Notes: generated from the letters alone by a model not told the origin. 55,471 nucleotides of DNA from CAYGZL01 sp964354345 (GCA_964354345.1 CAYGZL010000019.1:1-55471), one strand, 5' to 3'. Positions 7,629-16,364 are shown, counted from the stretch's first letter. Numbers and translations: made by a program.

Positions 7629-9670
7629 TGACACACCCCGAACAATCCAAAGAAACTCGTGAACGCATCGGCGTGTATGTCTGCCACTGTGGTTCAAATA
7701 TCGCAGGTATAGTTGATGTTGTGGAGGTGGCCAGATGGGCTGGCGAACAACTCAAGAACCGCGGTGTAGTGATCGCGCGGGATTATAAATTTATGTGTTC
7801 TAGCCTGGGCCAGGAGTTGATCGAGAAAGATATCAAGGAGTTGGGATTGACGCGGGTGGTAGTTGCAGCCTGTTCTCCCCATCTGCACGAGACAACTTTC
7901 CGCACCGCATGCAGCCGAGCCGGGCTTAATCCATACCTGTGCGAGTTGTGCTCAATCCGGGAACAAGTCTCCTGGGTACATACCGATAAAGTCGCTGCCA
8001 CCGAAAAATCAAAAGCCGTTGTTTCTGGCGGAGTTGAGCGGGTCGCCTATCACGTACCCTTGGAACCATTACATGTCCCCATCCATCCCGCGACGTTGGT
8101 CGTCGGCGGGGGGATTGCGGGCATCCAGGCCGCCCTCGAGATTGCAGATGCTGGTTTCCATGTTTACCTGGTCGAACGCGAGCCCTCGATCGGTGGTCAC
8201 ATGGCTCAGTTCGATAAAACTTTCCCAACCCTCGATTGTTCCGCCTGCATCTTAACGCCCAGGATGGTATCAGTCGGCAATCATCCCCATATCACGATGT
8301 TGACCTGGAGTGAGGTTGAGCATGTCGAAGGATATGTCGGTAACTTTACTGTTACTGTCCGCAAAAAAGCCCGATATATAAACGAAGAGATTTGTACAGG
8401 CTGTGGCATCTGCCAGGAAAAATGCCCTAAGAAAGTACGTGACGAGTTTTTCGAAGCCGGACTGGGTTTCCGCAAAGTAGTCTATACCCCCTTCCCACAG
8501 GCAGTCCCAAAATATCCGGTTATAGACCGCCCCAATTGCACTTACTTCCAAAAGGGTACCTGCAAGGCTTGTGAGAAGTTCTGCCCAACCAACGCCATCG
8601 ATTTTAAACAAGAAGATCAGATGCTCACTTTCCCGGTCGGGAATATCATCCTCGCCACTGGTTACGATCTCTTCGATCCACGGCGTATTACTAATTATGG
8701 CTACGGTCGCCTGGCAAACGTGTTTTCCAGCCTGGAATTCGAACGTCTGAGCAATTCGGCGGGTCCCACGAATGGCAACATCGTTTTGCGCGATGGTGTA
8801 ACCGTACCGAAATCAGTAGGCATCATCCATTGCGTCGGCAGCCGGGATCGCAACTACAACAACTATTGTTCAGTGATCTGCTGCATGCAGAGCTTGAAAT
8901 TTGCCCACCTGGTTAAGGAACGCACAGGCGCGACGGTCTACAATTTTTACATTGATATGCGTACGGCCTACAAAGCCTATGATGAGTTCTACCAGCGGGT
9001 GCTTGAAGAGGGCACGCTCTTCGTTCGGGGGAAAGTCGCCGATGTGACTGATGCGGCACGCTTACCTGGTGAAGAAGGCAAGATCATTCTTCAAGTCGAA
9101 GACACCCTGGTAGGCAAGCAAAGACGTATCCCGGTGGATATGGTAATCCTCTCAGCCGGATTGCAACCGCGTAATGACGCCAAGGAGGTAGCCAAGATAT
9201 TTGGAATCTCATGCAGCGCGGATGGTTGGTTTATCGAAAAACACCCTAAGTTAGATCCAGTAGCCACGATGACTGAGGGCGTTTTTATTGCCGGATGTGT
9301 GCAAGGCCCTAAGGACATACCAGCCAGCGTCTCCCAGGGTGCGGCTGCTGCAGCTCGAGTGCTGGGTCGCATTCAGCAAGGTGAGATCGCTCTGGAACCA
9401 GTGCGAGCCACTGTTGATCAAGACCAATGTTCAGGCTGCCGGATCTGCAATAATATGTGTCCCTTTAACGCCATCACCTTCCATGAAGATCGTATGGTCT
9501 CAGAAGTCAATCCAGCCTTGTGCCAGGGTTGCGGTACTTGTGTGGCGGCCTGTCCGGCGGGGGCAATTAGCGGTACCGGCTTCAGCAATGAGCAAGTCCT
9601 GGCTCAGATCGAAGGCCTGTTACTGCTTAACCTCGACAAGACACACCCGGCGGAAGCGGTTCCCGCCTGA
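7628..9670 (+). CDS. hdrA: Heterodisulfide reductase-like subunit A (FAD, multiple [4Fe-4S])
   Basis: 680 residues, typical of full-length HdrA, the electron-bifurcating flavoprotein. Order: N-terminal domain with VCHCGSN; FAD-binding VGGGIAGIQAALE near residue 160; inserted ferredoxin motifs CTGCGICQEKCP (about 257) and CTYFQKGTCKACEKFCP (about 303-318); thioredoxin-reductase-like core; two C-terminal [4Fe-4S] motifs, CSGCRICNNMCP (about 601) and CQGCGTCVAACP (about 632). All cluster cysteines appear present, so the protein should be able to send one electron path to ferredoxin and one to HdrBC. TAATG coupling to hdrB upstream; mvhD follows after 11 bases. Confidence 0.95.
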   Translation: MTHPEQSKETRERIGVYVCHCGSNIAGIVDVVEVARWAGEQLKNRGVVIARDYKFMCSSLGQELIEKDIKELGLTRVVVAACSPHLHETTFRTACSRAGLNPYLCELCSIREQVSWVHTDKVAATEKSKAVVSGGVERVAYHVPLEPLHVPIHPATLVVGGGIAGIQAALEIADAGFHVYLVEREPSIGGHMAQFDKTFPTLDCSACILTPRMVSVGNHPHITMLTWSEVEHVEGYVGNFTVTVRKKARYINEEICTGCGICQEKCPKKVRDEFFEAGLGFRKVVYTPFPQAVPKYPVIDRPNCTYFQKGTCKACEKFCPTNAIDFKQEDQMLTFPVGNIILATGYDLFDPRRITNYGYGRLANVFSSLEFERLSNSAGPTNGNIVLRDGVTVPKSVGIIHCVGSRDRNYNNYCSVICCMQSLKFAHLVKERTGATVYNFYIDMRTAYKAYDEFYQRVLEEGTLFVRGKVADVTDAARLPGEEGKIILQVEDTLVGKQRRIPVDMVILSAGLQPRNDAKEVAKIFGISCSADGWFIEKHPKLDPVATMTEGVFIAGCVQGPKDIPASVSQGAAAAARVLGRIQQGEIALEPVRATVDQDQCSGCRICNNMCPFNAITFHEDRMVSEVNPALCQGCGTCVAACPAGAISGTGFSNEQVLAQIEGLLLLNLDKTHPAEAVPA

Positions 9671-9681
9671 ATGGAGTCGCC

Positions 9682-10164
9682 ATGAATGATCAATTTGAAC
9701 CCGTAATTATCGGATTTACCTGCAACTGGTGCAGCTACCGCGCTGCGGACCTGGCTGGCACTGCCCGGATCAAGTATCCACCGAATGTGCGCCTGATACG
9801 CTTAATGTGCTCAGGACGCCTCGATCCAACCTTCGTCTTCAAGGCGTTTGCCGGCGGGGCAGATGGCGTCCTCATTACTGGCTGTCATCCGGGTGATTGC
9901 CATTATATCGAACAAAATTACAAGGCTCTCCGCCGGTATCTGCTCATGCGACGCACCCTGATCCAACTAGGATTCGAGCCAGACCGTATCAAGCTAGTTT
10001 GGGCTAGCGCTGCTGAAGGAATGCAACTTGCCCATGAAATCGCCTCGTTCATCGAAGAGGTGCGAGCATTAGGTCCGCTTAATTGGCCGAATTGGCAAAC
10101 CGGGAACGGGCATCTCGCCCAGGATATACAACCGGTGAGTCAACCTGAGGAGGTGAAACCATGA
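9682..10164 (+). CDS. mvhD: MvhD-type hydrogenase iron-sulfur subunit
   Basis: 160 residues. The four expected cysteines of the [2Fe-2S] MvhD/HdrA-linker family are C14/C17 (TCNWC), C43 (MCSG) and C68/C73 (GCHPGDC). This subunit passes electrons from the [NiFe] hydrogenase to HdrA and defines the Mvh-Hdr supercomplex rather than a formate- or NADH-linked Hdr. It lies between hdrA and mvhG with a 4-base overlap into mvhG. Confidence 0.93.
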   Translation: MNDQFEPVIIGFTCNWCSYRAADLAGTARIKYPPNVRLIRLMCSGRLDPTFVFKAFAGGADGVLITGCHPGDCHYIEQNYKALRRYLLMRRTLIQLGFEPDRIKLVWASAAEGMQLAHEIASFIEEVRALGPLNWPNWQTGNGHLAQDIQPVSQPEEVKP

Positions 10165-11159
10165 GCCCCACTGGAAAACCGAAATTCGCGATGTACTGGG
10201 CTGCCTCCTGTGGTGGATGTGAAATTTCTGTTTTGAATACCCACGAAAAAATCCTGGATGTGGATGCCAATTTCGAGATCGTCTTTTGGCCCGTGGCGAT
10301 GGACGCCAAGTATAAAGATCTGGAAGCCATGCCCGACCAATCCATTCTACTGGCTCTTTTCAACGGGGCAATTCGTAACAGTGAAAACGAACACCTGGCT
10401 CACCTGGTCCGGCGTAAAGCCCAAATCCTGGTTGCCTTTGGTTCTTGTGCGAATGAAGGCTGCATGCCTGCGTTGGCTAACCTGAGCAGCCGGGAGCAGC
10501 TCCTGGACACTGTTTATAGCACAGTAACCACTGACAATCCACAAAACTTGCGCCCCCAGACTCACTTCACCGCTGCGGAAGGAGTAATTACTATTCCAGA
10601 GCTTTATCCGGTTGTGAAAACTCTTGAACAGGTTGTTCCTGTAGACTATTATATTCCTGGTTGTCCGCCTGAATCGCATCAGGTCGGGGCTGTCATTGAC
10701 CTGGTCATACAAGTATTGCAAGGCAAAGCCGAATTGCCTCCGGCTGGCTCAGTGATCGGGGCAGGTGGCAGTACGGTCTGCGATGAGTGCCCACGCCAAC
10801 GAAATGTCAAGTTAATCAAGAAATTCGTACGCATCCAACATGTTAAAGTTGACCCCGCGCTATGTTTGTTAGAACAGGGTATTCTTTGTAGTGGTCCAGC
10901 CACCCGCGATGGGTGTAAGGCGCTCTGTCCGCAAGCCAGCGCGGCTTGTATAGGCTGCTACGGACCTGCAGAGGGTGTAATAGATTATGGCGCCCGGTTG
11001 ATGTCGGCTGTGGCTTCGGTGATTGATAGCAATGATCCGAAGGAGATTGAGCAAATCCTGGACGGTATCCCGGACCCGGCTGGCACCTTCTACCGCTTCA
11101 ACATGGCAGGCTCCTTGTTAAGAGCCAGCAAGTTCGCCTGGAAAGGGGCTGCGGGTTAA
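10161..11159 (+). CDS. mvhG: [NiFe] hydrogenase small subunit, MvhG type (group 3c)
   Basis: 332 residues, cytosolic (no twin-arginine signal). The proximal cluster ligands are visible in CGGC (early), FGSCANEGCMP and the PGCPPE motif. The C-terminal third holds further cysteines (CDECPRQRNVK and CLLEQGILCSGPATRDGCKALCPQ region) for the medial and distal clusters. Carries electrons from the Ni-Fe site to MvhD. A good GAGG site lies before the start, inside the end of mvhD. Confidence 0.93.
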   Translation: MSPTGKPKFAMYWAASCGGCEISVLNTHEKILDVDANFEIVFWPVAMDAKYKDLEAMPDQSILLALFNGAIRNSENEHLAHLVRRKAQILVAFGSCANEGCMPALANLSSREQLLDTVYSTVTTDNPQNLRPQTHFTAAEGVITIPELYPVVKTLEQVVPVDYYIPGCPPESHQVGAVIDLVIQVLQGKAELPPAGSVIGAGGSTVCDECPRQRNVKLIKKFVRIQHVKVDPALCLLEQGILCSGPATRDGCKALCPQASAACIGCYGPAEGVIDYGARLMSAVASVIDSNDPKEIEQILDGIPDPAGTFYRFNMAGSLLRASKFAWKGAAG

Positions 11160-11185
11160 TCACACCTGCACTGGAGATAAAAACC

Positions 11186-12688
11186 ATGGAACGGATCACG
11201 ATTGACCCTATCACTCGCCTGGAAGGCCACGGTAAAATCGAGATATTCCTCGACGCTGAAGGCAATGTAGCAAATACATACTTCCAGATTCCCGAGTTGC
11301 GCGGCTTCGAACGCTTCTGCGTCGGCCGACCGGTTGAAGAAGTCCCCCTTTTGACCAATCGAATTTGTGGGGTATGCCCGGAAGCGCACCATATGGCAGG
11401 CGCTAAAGCCGCCGATGCTGTATACCATGTAGACCCACCTCGCACCGCTAAATTGCTCCGTGAGCTGCTCTACAGTGCTTTTTATGTCACCGATCATACC
11501 ACCCACTTTTATGCACTGGGTGGACCTGATCTTGTGATGGGACCGGATGCTCCTGTGGCCGAACGGAATATTTTGGGGGTAATTCACAAAGTTGGCCTGG
11601 AAACCGCCTCAAAGGTTATCCAAACCCGGAAATATGGACATCGAGTGATTGAAATCATCGGCGGTCGGAAAATCCATCCATGCACCTCAATTCCCGGTGG
11701 AATGACTAAAGGTATCACCGAAGAACAACGCCAGGAGATCGAAGGAATGGGCAAATGGGCAATTGAATTTGCTCAATTTAGCCTGAAGCTATTTAATGAC
11801 ATCGTTCTGGGCAATTCCGCTTACCTCGACATGATCATGAGCGACGCCTATACGCACCAGACCTATTATATCGGTATGGTGGATGAAAATAACCGGGTCA
11901 ACTTTTACGATGGTAAGATCAGTGTCGTTGCTCCAGATGGCGAACGTATCGGCAAGTATGCTGCACATGAATACACCGATTGGATCGCTGAACATGTCGA
12001 ACCCTGGACTTATCTGAAGTTCCCCTATCTTAAAAAGGTTGGTTGGAAAGGCTTCGTAGACGGTAAAGACTCGGGCGTTTACTGCGCCACACCACTATCC
12101 CGCCTGAATGCCTCCGATGGCCTGGCCACACCCCTGGCTCAGGCAGAATATGAGCGCTTCTTCGCTACCCTCGCGCCACAAACCAGCAACCAGACAGGAT
12201 CTGGAAAAACCCCTGTCGTCCACCAGCGCCTGGCGACGCACTGGGCGCGCCTGATCGAACTGCTTTATGCCGCAGAACGGTGGATGGAATTGGTCACTGA
12301 TCCAGAGATCACCAGTACAAACTTTCGCACGCTTCCAACTGAAAAACCGACCGAGGGCGTCGGGGTAGTGGAAGCGCCGCGCGGCACATTGACTCACCAC
12401 TATTGGACCGATGAAAGAGGCGTGACTACCCGGGTGAACCTGGTGGTCGGCACCACGAATAATTATGCACCGATGAGCATGTCGGTCAAGAAAGCCGCCC
12501 AGTCCCTCATCCATAAGGGTACCATCATCACTGAAGGACTGCTCAATCGGGTCGAGATGGCATTCCGTCTGTACGATCCCTGTATGTCGTGTGCGACTCA
12601 CTCGCTTCCTGGCCAGATGCCATTGGAAGTGGCCATCCGCGATGTGGATGGAAATATTCTTAAAATATTACGACAGAATTGTGATTAA
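11186..12688 (+). CDS. mvhA: [NiFe] hydrogenase large subunit, MvhA type (group 3c)
   Basis: 500 residues. Ni-Fe ligands are intact: RICGVC near the N-terminus (C61, C64) and DPCMSCATH near the C-terminus (C466, C469, H472). After the histidine there are 28 residues, a typical extension removed by a dedicated endopeptidase after nickel insertion; a matching protease gene follows. Together with mvhD/mvhG and hdrABC this predicts H2 oxidation coupled to ferredoxin plus a high-potential acceptor. Nickel insertion genes (hyp) are not in this window. Confidence 0.95.
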   Translation: MERITIDPITRLEGHGKIEIFLDAEGNVANTYFQIPELRGFERFCVGRPVEEVPLLTNRICGVCPEAHHMAGAKAADAVYHVDPPRTAKLLRELLYSAFYVTDHTTHFYALGGPDLVMGPDAPVAERNILGVIHKVGLETASKVIQTRKYGHRVIEIIGGRKIHPCTSIPGGMTKGITEEQRQEIEGMGKWAIEFAQFSLKLFNDIVLGNSAYLDMIMSDAYTHQTYYIGMVDENNRVNFYDGKISVVAPDGERIGKYAAHEYTDWIAEHVEPWTYLKFPYLKKVGWKGFVDGKDSGVYCATPLSRLNASDGLATPLAQAEYERFFATLAPQTSNQTGSGKTPVVHQRLATHWARLIELLYAAERWMELVTDPEITSTNFRTLPTEKPTEGVGVVEAPRGTLTHHYWTDERGVTTRVNLVVGTTNNYAPMSMSVKKAAQSLIHKGTIITEGLLNRVEMAFRLYDPCMSCATHSLPGQMPLEVAIRDVDGNILKILRQNCD

Positions 12689-12695
12689 TATTCCA

Positions 12696-12733
12696 GGGGA
12701 GTTACGGACCAGTAACGCTAGTCTGAACTCCCC
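12696..12733 (+). terminator. Stem-loop between mvhA and the maturation protease gene
   Basis: GGGGAGTT (12696-12703) pairs with AACTCCCC (12726-12733) across a 22-base loop and is followed by CTCTTTT. It could be a partial terminator or a 3' end stabiliser that lowers expression of the accessory genes. The next start codon sits 11 bases further on with no Shine-Dalgarno site. Confidence 0.45.
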
Positions 12734-12744
12734 GGCTCTTTTAT

Positions 12745-13254
12745 ATGAACATTTTAGTGATTGGATTGGGTAATCCGATTCTGGGCGATGATGGGGTAGG
12801 CTGGCATGCGGCCAGACAGGTGGAAGCACAAATCGACCAAAGAAAGATTCCAATACAACCGCTTAATCACCAGCCTAACGATCTGAAATTACCCCGGGTC
12901 GAAGTCGAGTGCCTTTCACTCGGTGGCCTCAGTTTAATGGAGCACATGATCGGATACGATCGGGTAATCTTGATTGACTCCATACAAACAGGCAAAGTTG
13001 CAGTTGGTACCGTTGAATGCTTTCCACTCGAGGACTTGCCTGAGCATGCATTCGGACACCTGAGTTCAGCTCACGATACTACTTTACAAAATGCAATCTG
13101 GGTTGGCCGGGCAATGAATGCGAGTCTACCTGAAATAATAACCATCATTTCGATCGAAACTCATAAAGTGTACGAATTTTCTGAAGATCTTTCACAGCCT
13201 GTTAATGACGCAATTCCTAGCGTGGTAAAAATTGTGATGGAGCAAATATCATGA
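12745..13254 (+). CDS. Hydrogenase maturation endopeptidase (HyaD/HybD/FrhD family)
   Basis: 169 residues. The N-terminal ILVIGLGNPILGDDGVGWHAAR motif carries the conserved nickel-sensing acidic residue (first D of GDDG), and a second acidic site is in VILIDSIQTG. A histidine region (FGHLSSAHDT) matches the third ligand zone. It cleaves the C-terminal extension of a [NiFe] large subunit, most likely the adjacent MvhA. The start is set by homology although no Shine-Dalgarno sequence precedes it, only the tail of a hairpin. A 4-base overlap joins it to the next gene. Confidence 0.9.
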   Translation: MNILVIGLGNPILGDDGVGWHAARQVEAQIDQRKIPIQPLNHQPNDLKLPRVEVECLSLGGLSLMEHMIGYDRVILIDSIQTGKVAVGTVECFPLEDLPEHAFGHLSSAHDTTLQNAIWVGRAMNASLPEIITIISIETHKVYEFSEDLSQPVNDAIPSVVKIVMEQIS

Positions 13255-13718
13255 TCTCTCCCGAAATATTACGCAGATTCCCGTTTTTTAGTGCCCTGGA
13301 TCCAGAGCAACTGAAAGCAATTGCGATGATCTCAGAATTAGTTGAGATCCATCAAGGCGAAAGGCTATTTGAAGAATGCCAATCAGCAGAATACTTCTAT
13401 CTACTCATGGATGGCAGTATTGACCTCGTCATCCTGTCTGAGGGAACCGGTCAGTCCAAGACACGCAGAGAATTCCATGTTGGTGAGATAAACCCAGGTG
13501 AAGTATTTGCTATCAGCGCATTGATTGAACCTTATCAATTTAGCGCAACAGGAAACGTAAGCCAAAATGGAAGTGTTATTAAAATTAATGCCAGTTCCCT
13601 ACGAGCGTTACTCGAGAAAGACAACCATCTAGGCTATCACTTAATGGCGCATGTTGCCAAGGCTGCGATGGAAAGATTACTCGCCACTCGGGTTCAATTG
13701 GCTGCTGCCTGGGCTTGA
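13251..13718 (+). CDS. Stand-alone cyclic nucleotide-binding-fold protein in the hydrogenase operon
   Basis: 155 residues: LRRFPFFSALDPEQLKAIA and the beta-roll (FYLLMDGSIDLVI) are typical of CRP-type cNMP-binding domains, but no helix-turn-helix follows, so this is not a transcription factor by itself. The phosphate-binding cassette region (PGEVFAISALIEPYQFSATG) keeps the GE start but lacks the usual Arg-Ser/Ala pair, so nucleotide binding is doubtful. Comparable small CNBD proteins are known beside soluble hydrogenases (HoxI of Ralstonia) and fused to GNAT lysine acetyltransferases (mycobacterial Pat); both contexts fit here. Start overlaps the protease stop (ATGA). Confidence 0.85.
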   Translation: MISPEILRRFPFFSALDPEQLKAIAMISELVEIHQGERLFEECQSAEYFYLLMDGSIDLVILSEGTGQSKTRREFHVGEINPGEVFAISALIEPYQFSATGNVSQNGSVIKINASSLRALLEKDNHLGYHLMAHVAKAAMERLLATRVQLAAAWA

Positions 13719-13736
13719 ATCTACATCGGAGCAAAG

Positions 13737-14303
13737 ATGGTCACAAAAGAAGAACTGGTTTTCCGACAAGTTGTCACCCTTAAAGATGGCGCCAGGGTGT
13801 TGCTCAGACCGATAACCCCTGAAGATAAGCAGGCTTTGTTAGATCTATTTTTACCAGTGCCGATGGATGAACGACGTTATATGCGTCATAACATTAACGA
13901 TCCGAACGTTGTCGGTCAATGGGCGGAGAATCCTGATTATGACCGGGTTTTCCCTTTAGTCGCGGTCGTCGGCGATCGGGTCGTCGGTGACGCCACGTTG
14001 CAATTTGGTCAGGGACCTTATCGCCACCGTGCTGAAACGCGCATATTCCTGGCTAAAGATTTCCGACGACGCGGACTGGGGGGTAAAATGATTCAGGCAT
14101 TAATCGAAATCGCTAAACGGCGAAGCATCTACTTACTTGAGGTTCAAAGTATTCGTGATCTGGTTTACGATATTAAAGCTTTCCAGAAGGCCGGTTTTGA
14201 AACCAAGTGCGTTTTTGAAGATTACTTTATACTGCCAGACGGAGAGCTACGCGACGTCGTGCATCTGACCCTCCGGTTGCGCACTACCGAAGATGAATTT
14301 TAA
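13737..14303 (+). CDS. GNAT-family acetyltransferase (protein-acetyltransferase-like)
   Basis: 188 residues, single GNAT domain. N-terminal DGARVLLRPITPEDKQALLD matches the start of Pat/AcuA-type domains; the acetyl-CoA pyrophosphate loop is RRRGLGG (about residue 104). GGAG lies 6 bases before the ATG. The gene is 18 bases after the CNBD gene, so the pair looks like a split version of the cAMP-controlled acetyltransferase Pat. Target unknown; hydrogenase subunits, acetyl-CoA synthetase or a small molecule are all possible. Confidence 0.85.
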   Translation: MVTKEELVFRQVVTLKDGARVLLRPITPEDKQALLDLFLPVPMDERRYMRHNINDPNVVGQWAENPDYDRVFPLVAVVGDRVVGDATLQFGQGPYRHRAETRIFLAKDFRRRGLGGKMIQALIEIAKRRSIYLLEVQSIRDLVYDIKAFQKAGFETKCVFEDYFILPDGELRDVVHLTLRLRTTEDEF

Positions 14304-14381
14304 GCTCATTCCTGTCGCACCAGCGGATCGGAGAAGTTGACCCTGTCCCGACCGTGAAGAGCAAGATAATAGCACCTAAGC

Positions 14382-14401
14382 CCAGACGGAAATATGTCTG
14401 G
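14382..14401. terminator. Weak hairpin after the hdr-mvh operon
   Basis: CCAGAC (14382-14387) and GTCTGG (14396-14401) form a 6-base stem with an 8-base loop between convergent genes. No T-run follows, so it is at best a weak terminator. Confidence 0.25.
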
Positions 14402-14445
14402 CGTGCATATTCTCGGAAATCACACGTCATCCTTCTGCGATATTA

Positions 14446-14748
14446 TTACTCTGCCTGATGCTGTAGATTCCGTCCCATATGCATTGCCTGAATCAACGTA
14501 ATTATCGCCCGGATACCTGCAATTAAAATCACCAGACTACTCAGAACACCGAGGAAGGCGAACAGTGTAAATTGCACACTTTTCGGGAGATGGATCCCCG
14601 TCGGTTGTGGATCGGCTAACTTACGCCGGGCAGAAGATATAAATTCAGGACGTGGCTTTACCGGTCGCAGAGATGCGCCTAAATAGACTTCTAATTCTCT
14701 CAAATCAGGTGAACGATGAGGTGAAGCCACTCCTATGTTGGTTTGCAT
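14446..14748 (-). CDS. Small single-pass membrane protein, possible anti-sigma factor
   Basis: 100 residues from the ATG at 14748, which has AAGGA 8 bases upstream; the longer frame starting at 14802 overlaps degV. The soluble N-terminal half contains LGASLRPVKPRPEFISSARRKL, then one hydrophobic helix (about 57-82). It is third in a cluster led by an ECF sigma gene. Short proteins with a similar RPxPxFxxxLRxxL stretch plus one helix often accompany ECF sigma factors in Chloroflexota (recalled, not checked). No zinc HxxxCxxC motif is present, so any anti-sigma function is an inference. Confidence 0.6.
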   Translation of the reverse strand: MQTNIGVASPHRSPDLRELEVYLGASLRPVKPRPEFISSARRKLADPQPTGIHLPKSVQFTLFAFLGVLSSLVILIAGIRAIITLIQAMHMGRNLQHQAE

Positions 14749-14758
14749 AGAATTGTCC

Positions 14759-15601
14759 TTAATAAACAGGATATGCAGCCATACCAACCGTCCCCGGACC
14801 AAGATTTGCAGCGATTCCGATGGATAACTCCGTCATAATTAAATCCTGGTGATTGAACAACTGGCGCGCCCGCTCGAGCATCCAGTTGCCTGCTTCCGGA
14901 TCCGAGGCGTGAACAACTGCGATATTTACCAGGCAATTTCCGACTCGCCGACGCATCTCCGCCAGGACATACTCCAAGGATTTCCGACGTGTACGGACAC
15001 GGTCAGCCATATCCAACATACCCTCATGCAGAGCTATTACAGGCTTGACGTTGAGGAGAGAGGCCAATGCTGCCTGTAGAGCCTGAACCCGTCCACTCCG
15101 TCGTGCGTACTCCAGATTGTCCAGGGTCAACATAATTTGAACATGATGGGCTATGAAATGCATCCGCTCAACTATTTTTTGGATCGACTGACCGGCTCGA
15201 TCCATAAGACGCGCTTCACGCGCCATGTATCCCATTGCTGCTGACCCGCTGGCTGAGTCGATCGGAATTACATTCAATTCACCCAACACTTCTTGTGCAG
15301 CCATCTCTGCAGATGAATAGGTTCCTGATAATTTGGAGGTCACATGCACAGATAAAATTGTTTCTCCGGATTGTGCAATCCGGTGGTAAAAATCTACAAA
15401 TTGCTGTGGGGTAGGTTGCGAGGTTTTAGGAAACACTTTACTTTGATTTGCCATGCGGTAAAAATCCTGGTTGCTGAGATTTACCCCTTGTAAATATGTC
15501 TTTTCTCCAAAAAATATCTGGATTGGGATAACCTGAATATCATATTCACTCCCCCACTCAGGAGGCATATCACCCGCACTATCCATCGCGATTCGTAACA
15601 T
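14759..15601 (-). CDS. DegV family fatty-acid-binding protein
   Basis: About 280 residues from the ATG at 15601. The N-terminal IAMDSAGDMPP and the SKLSGTYSSA motif are the two lipid-headgroup signatures of DegV/FakB proteins, which hold a fatty acid for phosphorylation by FakA or transfer. The ATG at 15601 has GGGAGAG at good spacing and aligns with the family start; a TTG at 15628 would overlap the sigma stop by 4 bases and is the alternative. Sits between an ECF sigma gene and a small membrane protein gene, transcribed together. Confidence 0.88.
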   Translation of the reverse strand: MLRIAMDSAGDMPPEWGSEYDIQVIPIQIFFGEKTYLQGVNLSNQDFYRMANQSKVFPKTSQPTPQQFVDFYHRIAQSGETILSVHVTSKLSGTYSSAEMAAQEVLGELNVIPIDSASGSAAMGYMAREARLMDRAGQSIQKIVERMHFIAHHVQIMLTLDNLEYARRSGRVQALQAALASLLNVKPVIALHEGMLDMADRVRTRRKSLEYVLAEMRRRVGNCLVNIAVVHASDPEAGNWMLERARQLFNHQDLIMTELSIGIAANLGPGTVGMAAYPVY

Positions 15602-15624
15602 CTTTAATACTCTCCCAAGATCCT

Positions 15625-16224
15625 TCAATTCCCCTCGACTGTGACCTCTATCTCACTCACTAACACTAGATTTTTCAACACGGATGCCTCCAACTCATCT
15701 CTTAAGGTTAACAAAGTCCGATGATACAGGCTTTTGATGGCGCCTTCAGTTCGCCCCATGATTTGACCGATTTCAGCATTTGACAGATGCTCAACAAATT
15801 TCAAGATCAATAACTGTTGGCGCTCTTCCGGCAGCCGGCGGATCACCCACATCAAACGCTCTCGTTCTTCAGAGACGATTAACTCATGCTCGGGGTATTC
15901 ACCTCGATTGGCTAGAAAAACCCCATCATCGAGAGGAATTTCCTTCCGACGGCTATTGTCTCGATGCCAGTTTGCCACCAGGTTATGCGCAATACGATAC
16001 AACCATGCTGTAAAAGGTAATCCCCGATCACGGTAACGGCTGATATGGTGCAAGGCACGTAAGAAAACACGTTCAGTGAGGTCTTCCGCATCAAAAGGAT
16101 TACCCGTTCGGTAATAGATATAATTGTAAATGCGATCTACATATCGCTCGTAGAGCACACCAAAAGCTTCATGATCACCCTGCGTAGCCCGGGTAAGTGC
16201 CTGTTCATCGCTTAATTCCAGCAC
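15625..16224 (-). CDS. ECF-type RNA polymerase sigma factor
   Basis: 199 residues with region 2 (FGVLYERYVDRIYNYIYYR ... DAEDLTERVFLRAL ... FTAWLYRIAHNLVANWHRD) and region 4 (LPEERQQLLILKFVEHLSNAEIGQIMGRTEGAIKSLYHRTLLTLR) of group IV sigma-70 factors. A short C-terminal tail (about 20 residues) follows region 4. First gene of a three-gene cluster with degV and a small membrane protein. The signal it answers to is not evident. Confidence 0.92.
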   Translation of the reverse strand: MLELSDEQALTRATQGDHEAFGVLYERYVDRIYNYIYYRTGNPFDAEDLTERVFLRALHHISRYRDRGLPFTAWLYRIAHNLVANWHRDNSRRKEIPLDDGVFLANRGEYPEHELIVSEERERLMWVIRRLPEERQQLLILKFVEHLSNAEIGQIMGRTEGAIKSLYHRTLLTLRDELEASVLKNLVLVSEIEVTVEGN

Positions 16225-16348
16225 ACCTGATTACCTTTCATGAACAGGATTTCTATTGAAGCTGGTTAGCTCTATCATAGAAACCCCTGATTATCCGAAA
16301 AGTTTCAGCGAGTATATCATGATTAAACTAATATGCCACAATTTACGG

Positions 16349-16354
16349 TATAAT
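16349..16354 (+). promoter_or_regulatory. -10 element of the ssrA promoter
   Basis: A perfect TATAAT lies 10 bases before the mature 5' end of tmRNA. No good -35 is seen at 16-18 bases spacing; TTAAAC (16323-16328) is 20 bases away. Confidence 0.5.
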
Positions 16355-16364
16355 TGTCCTACCT

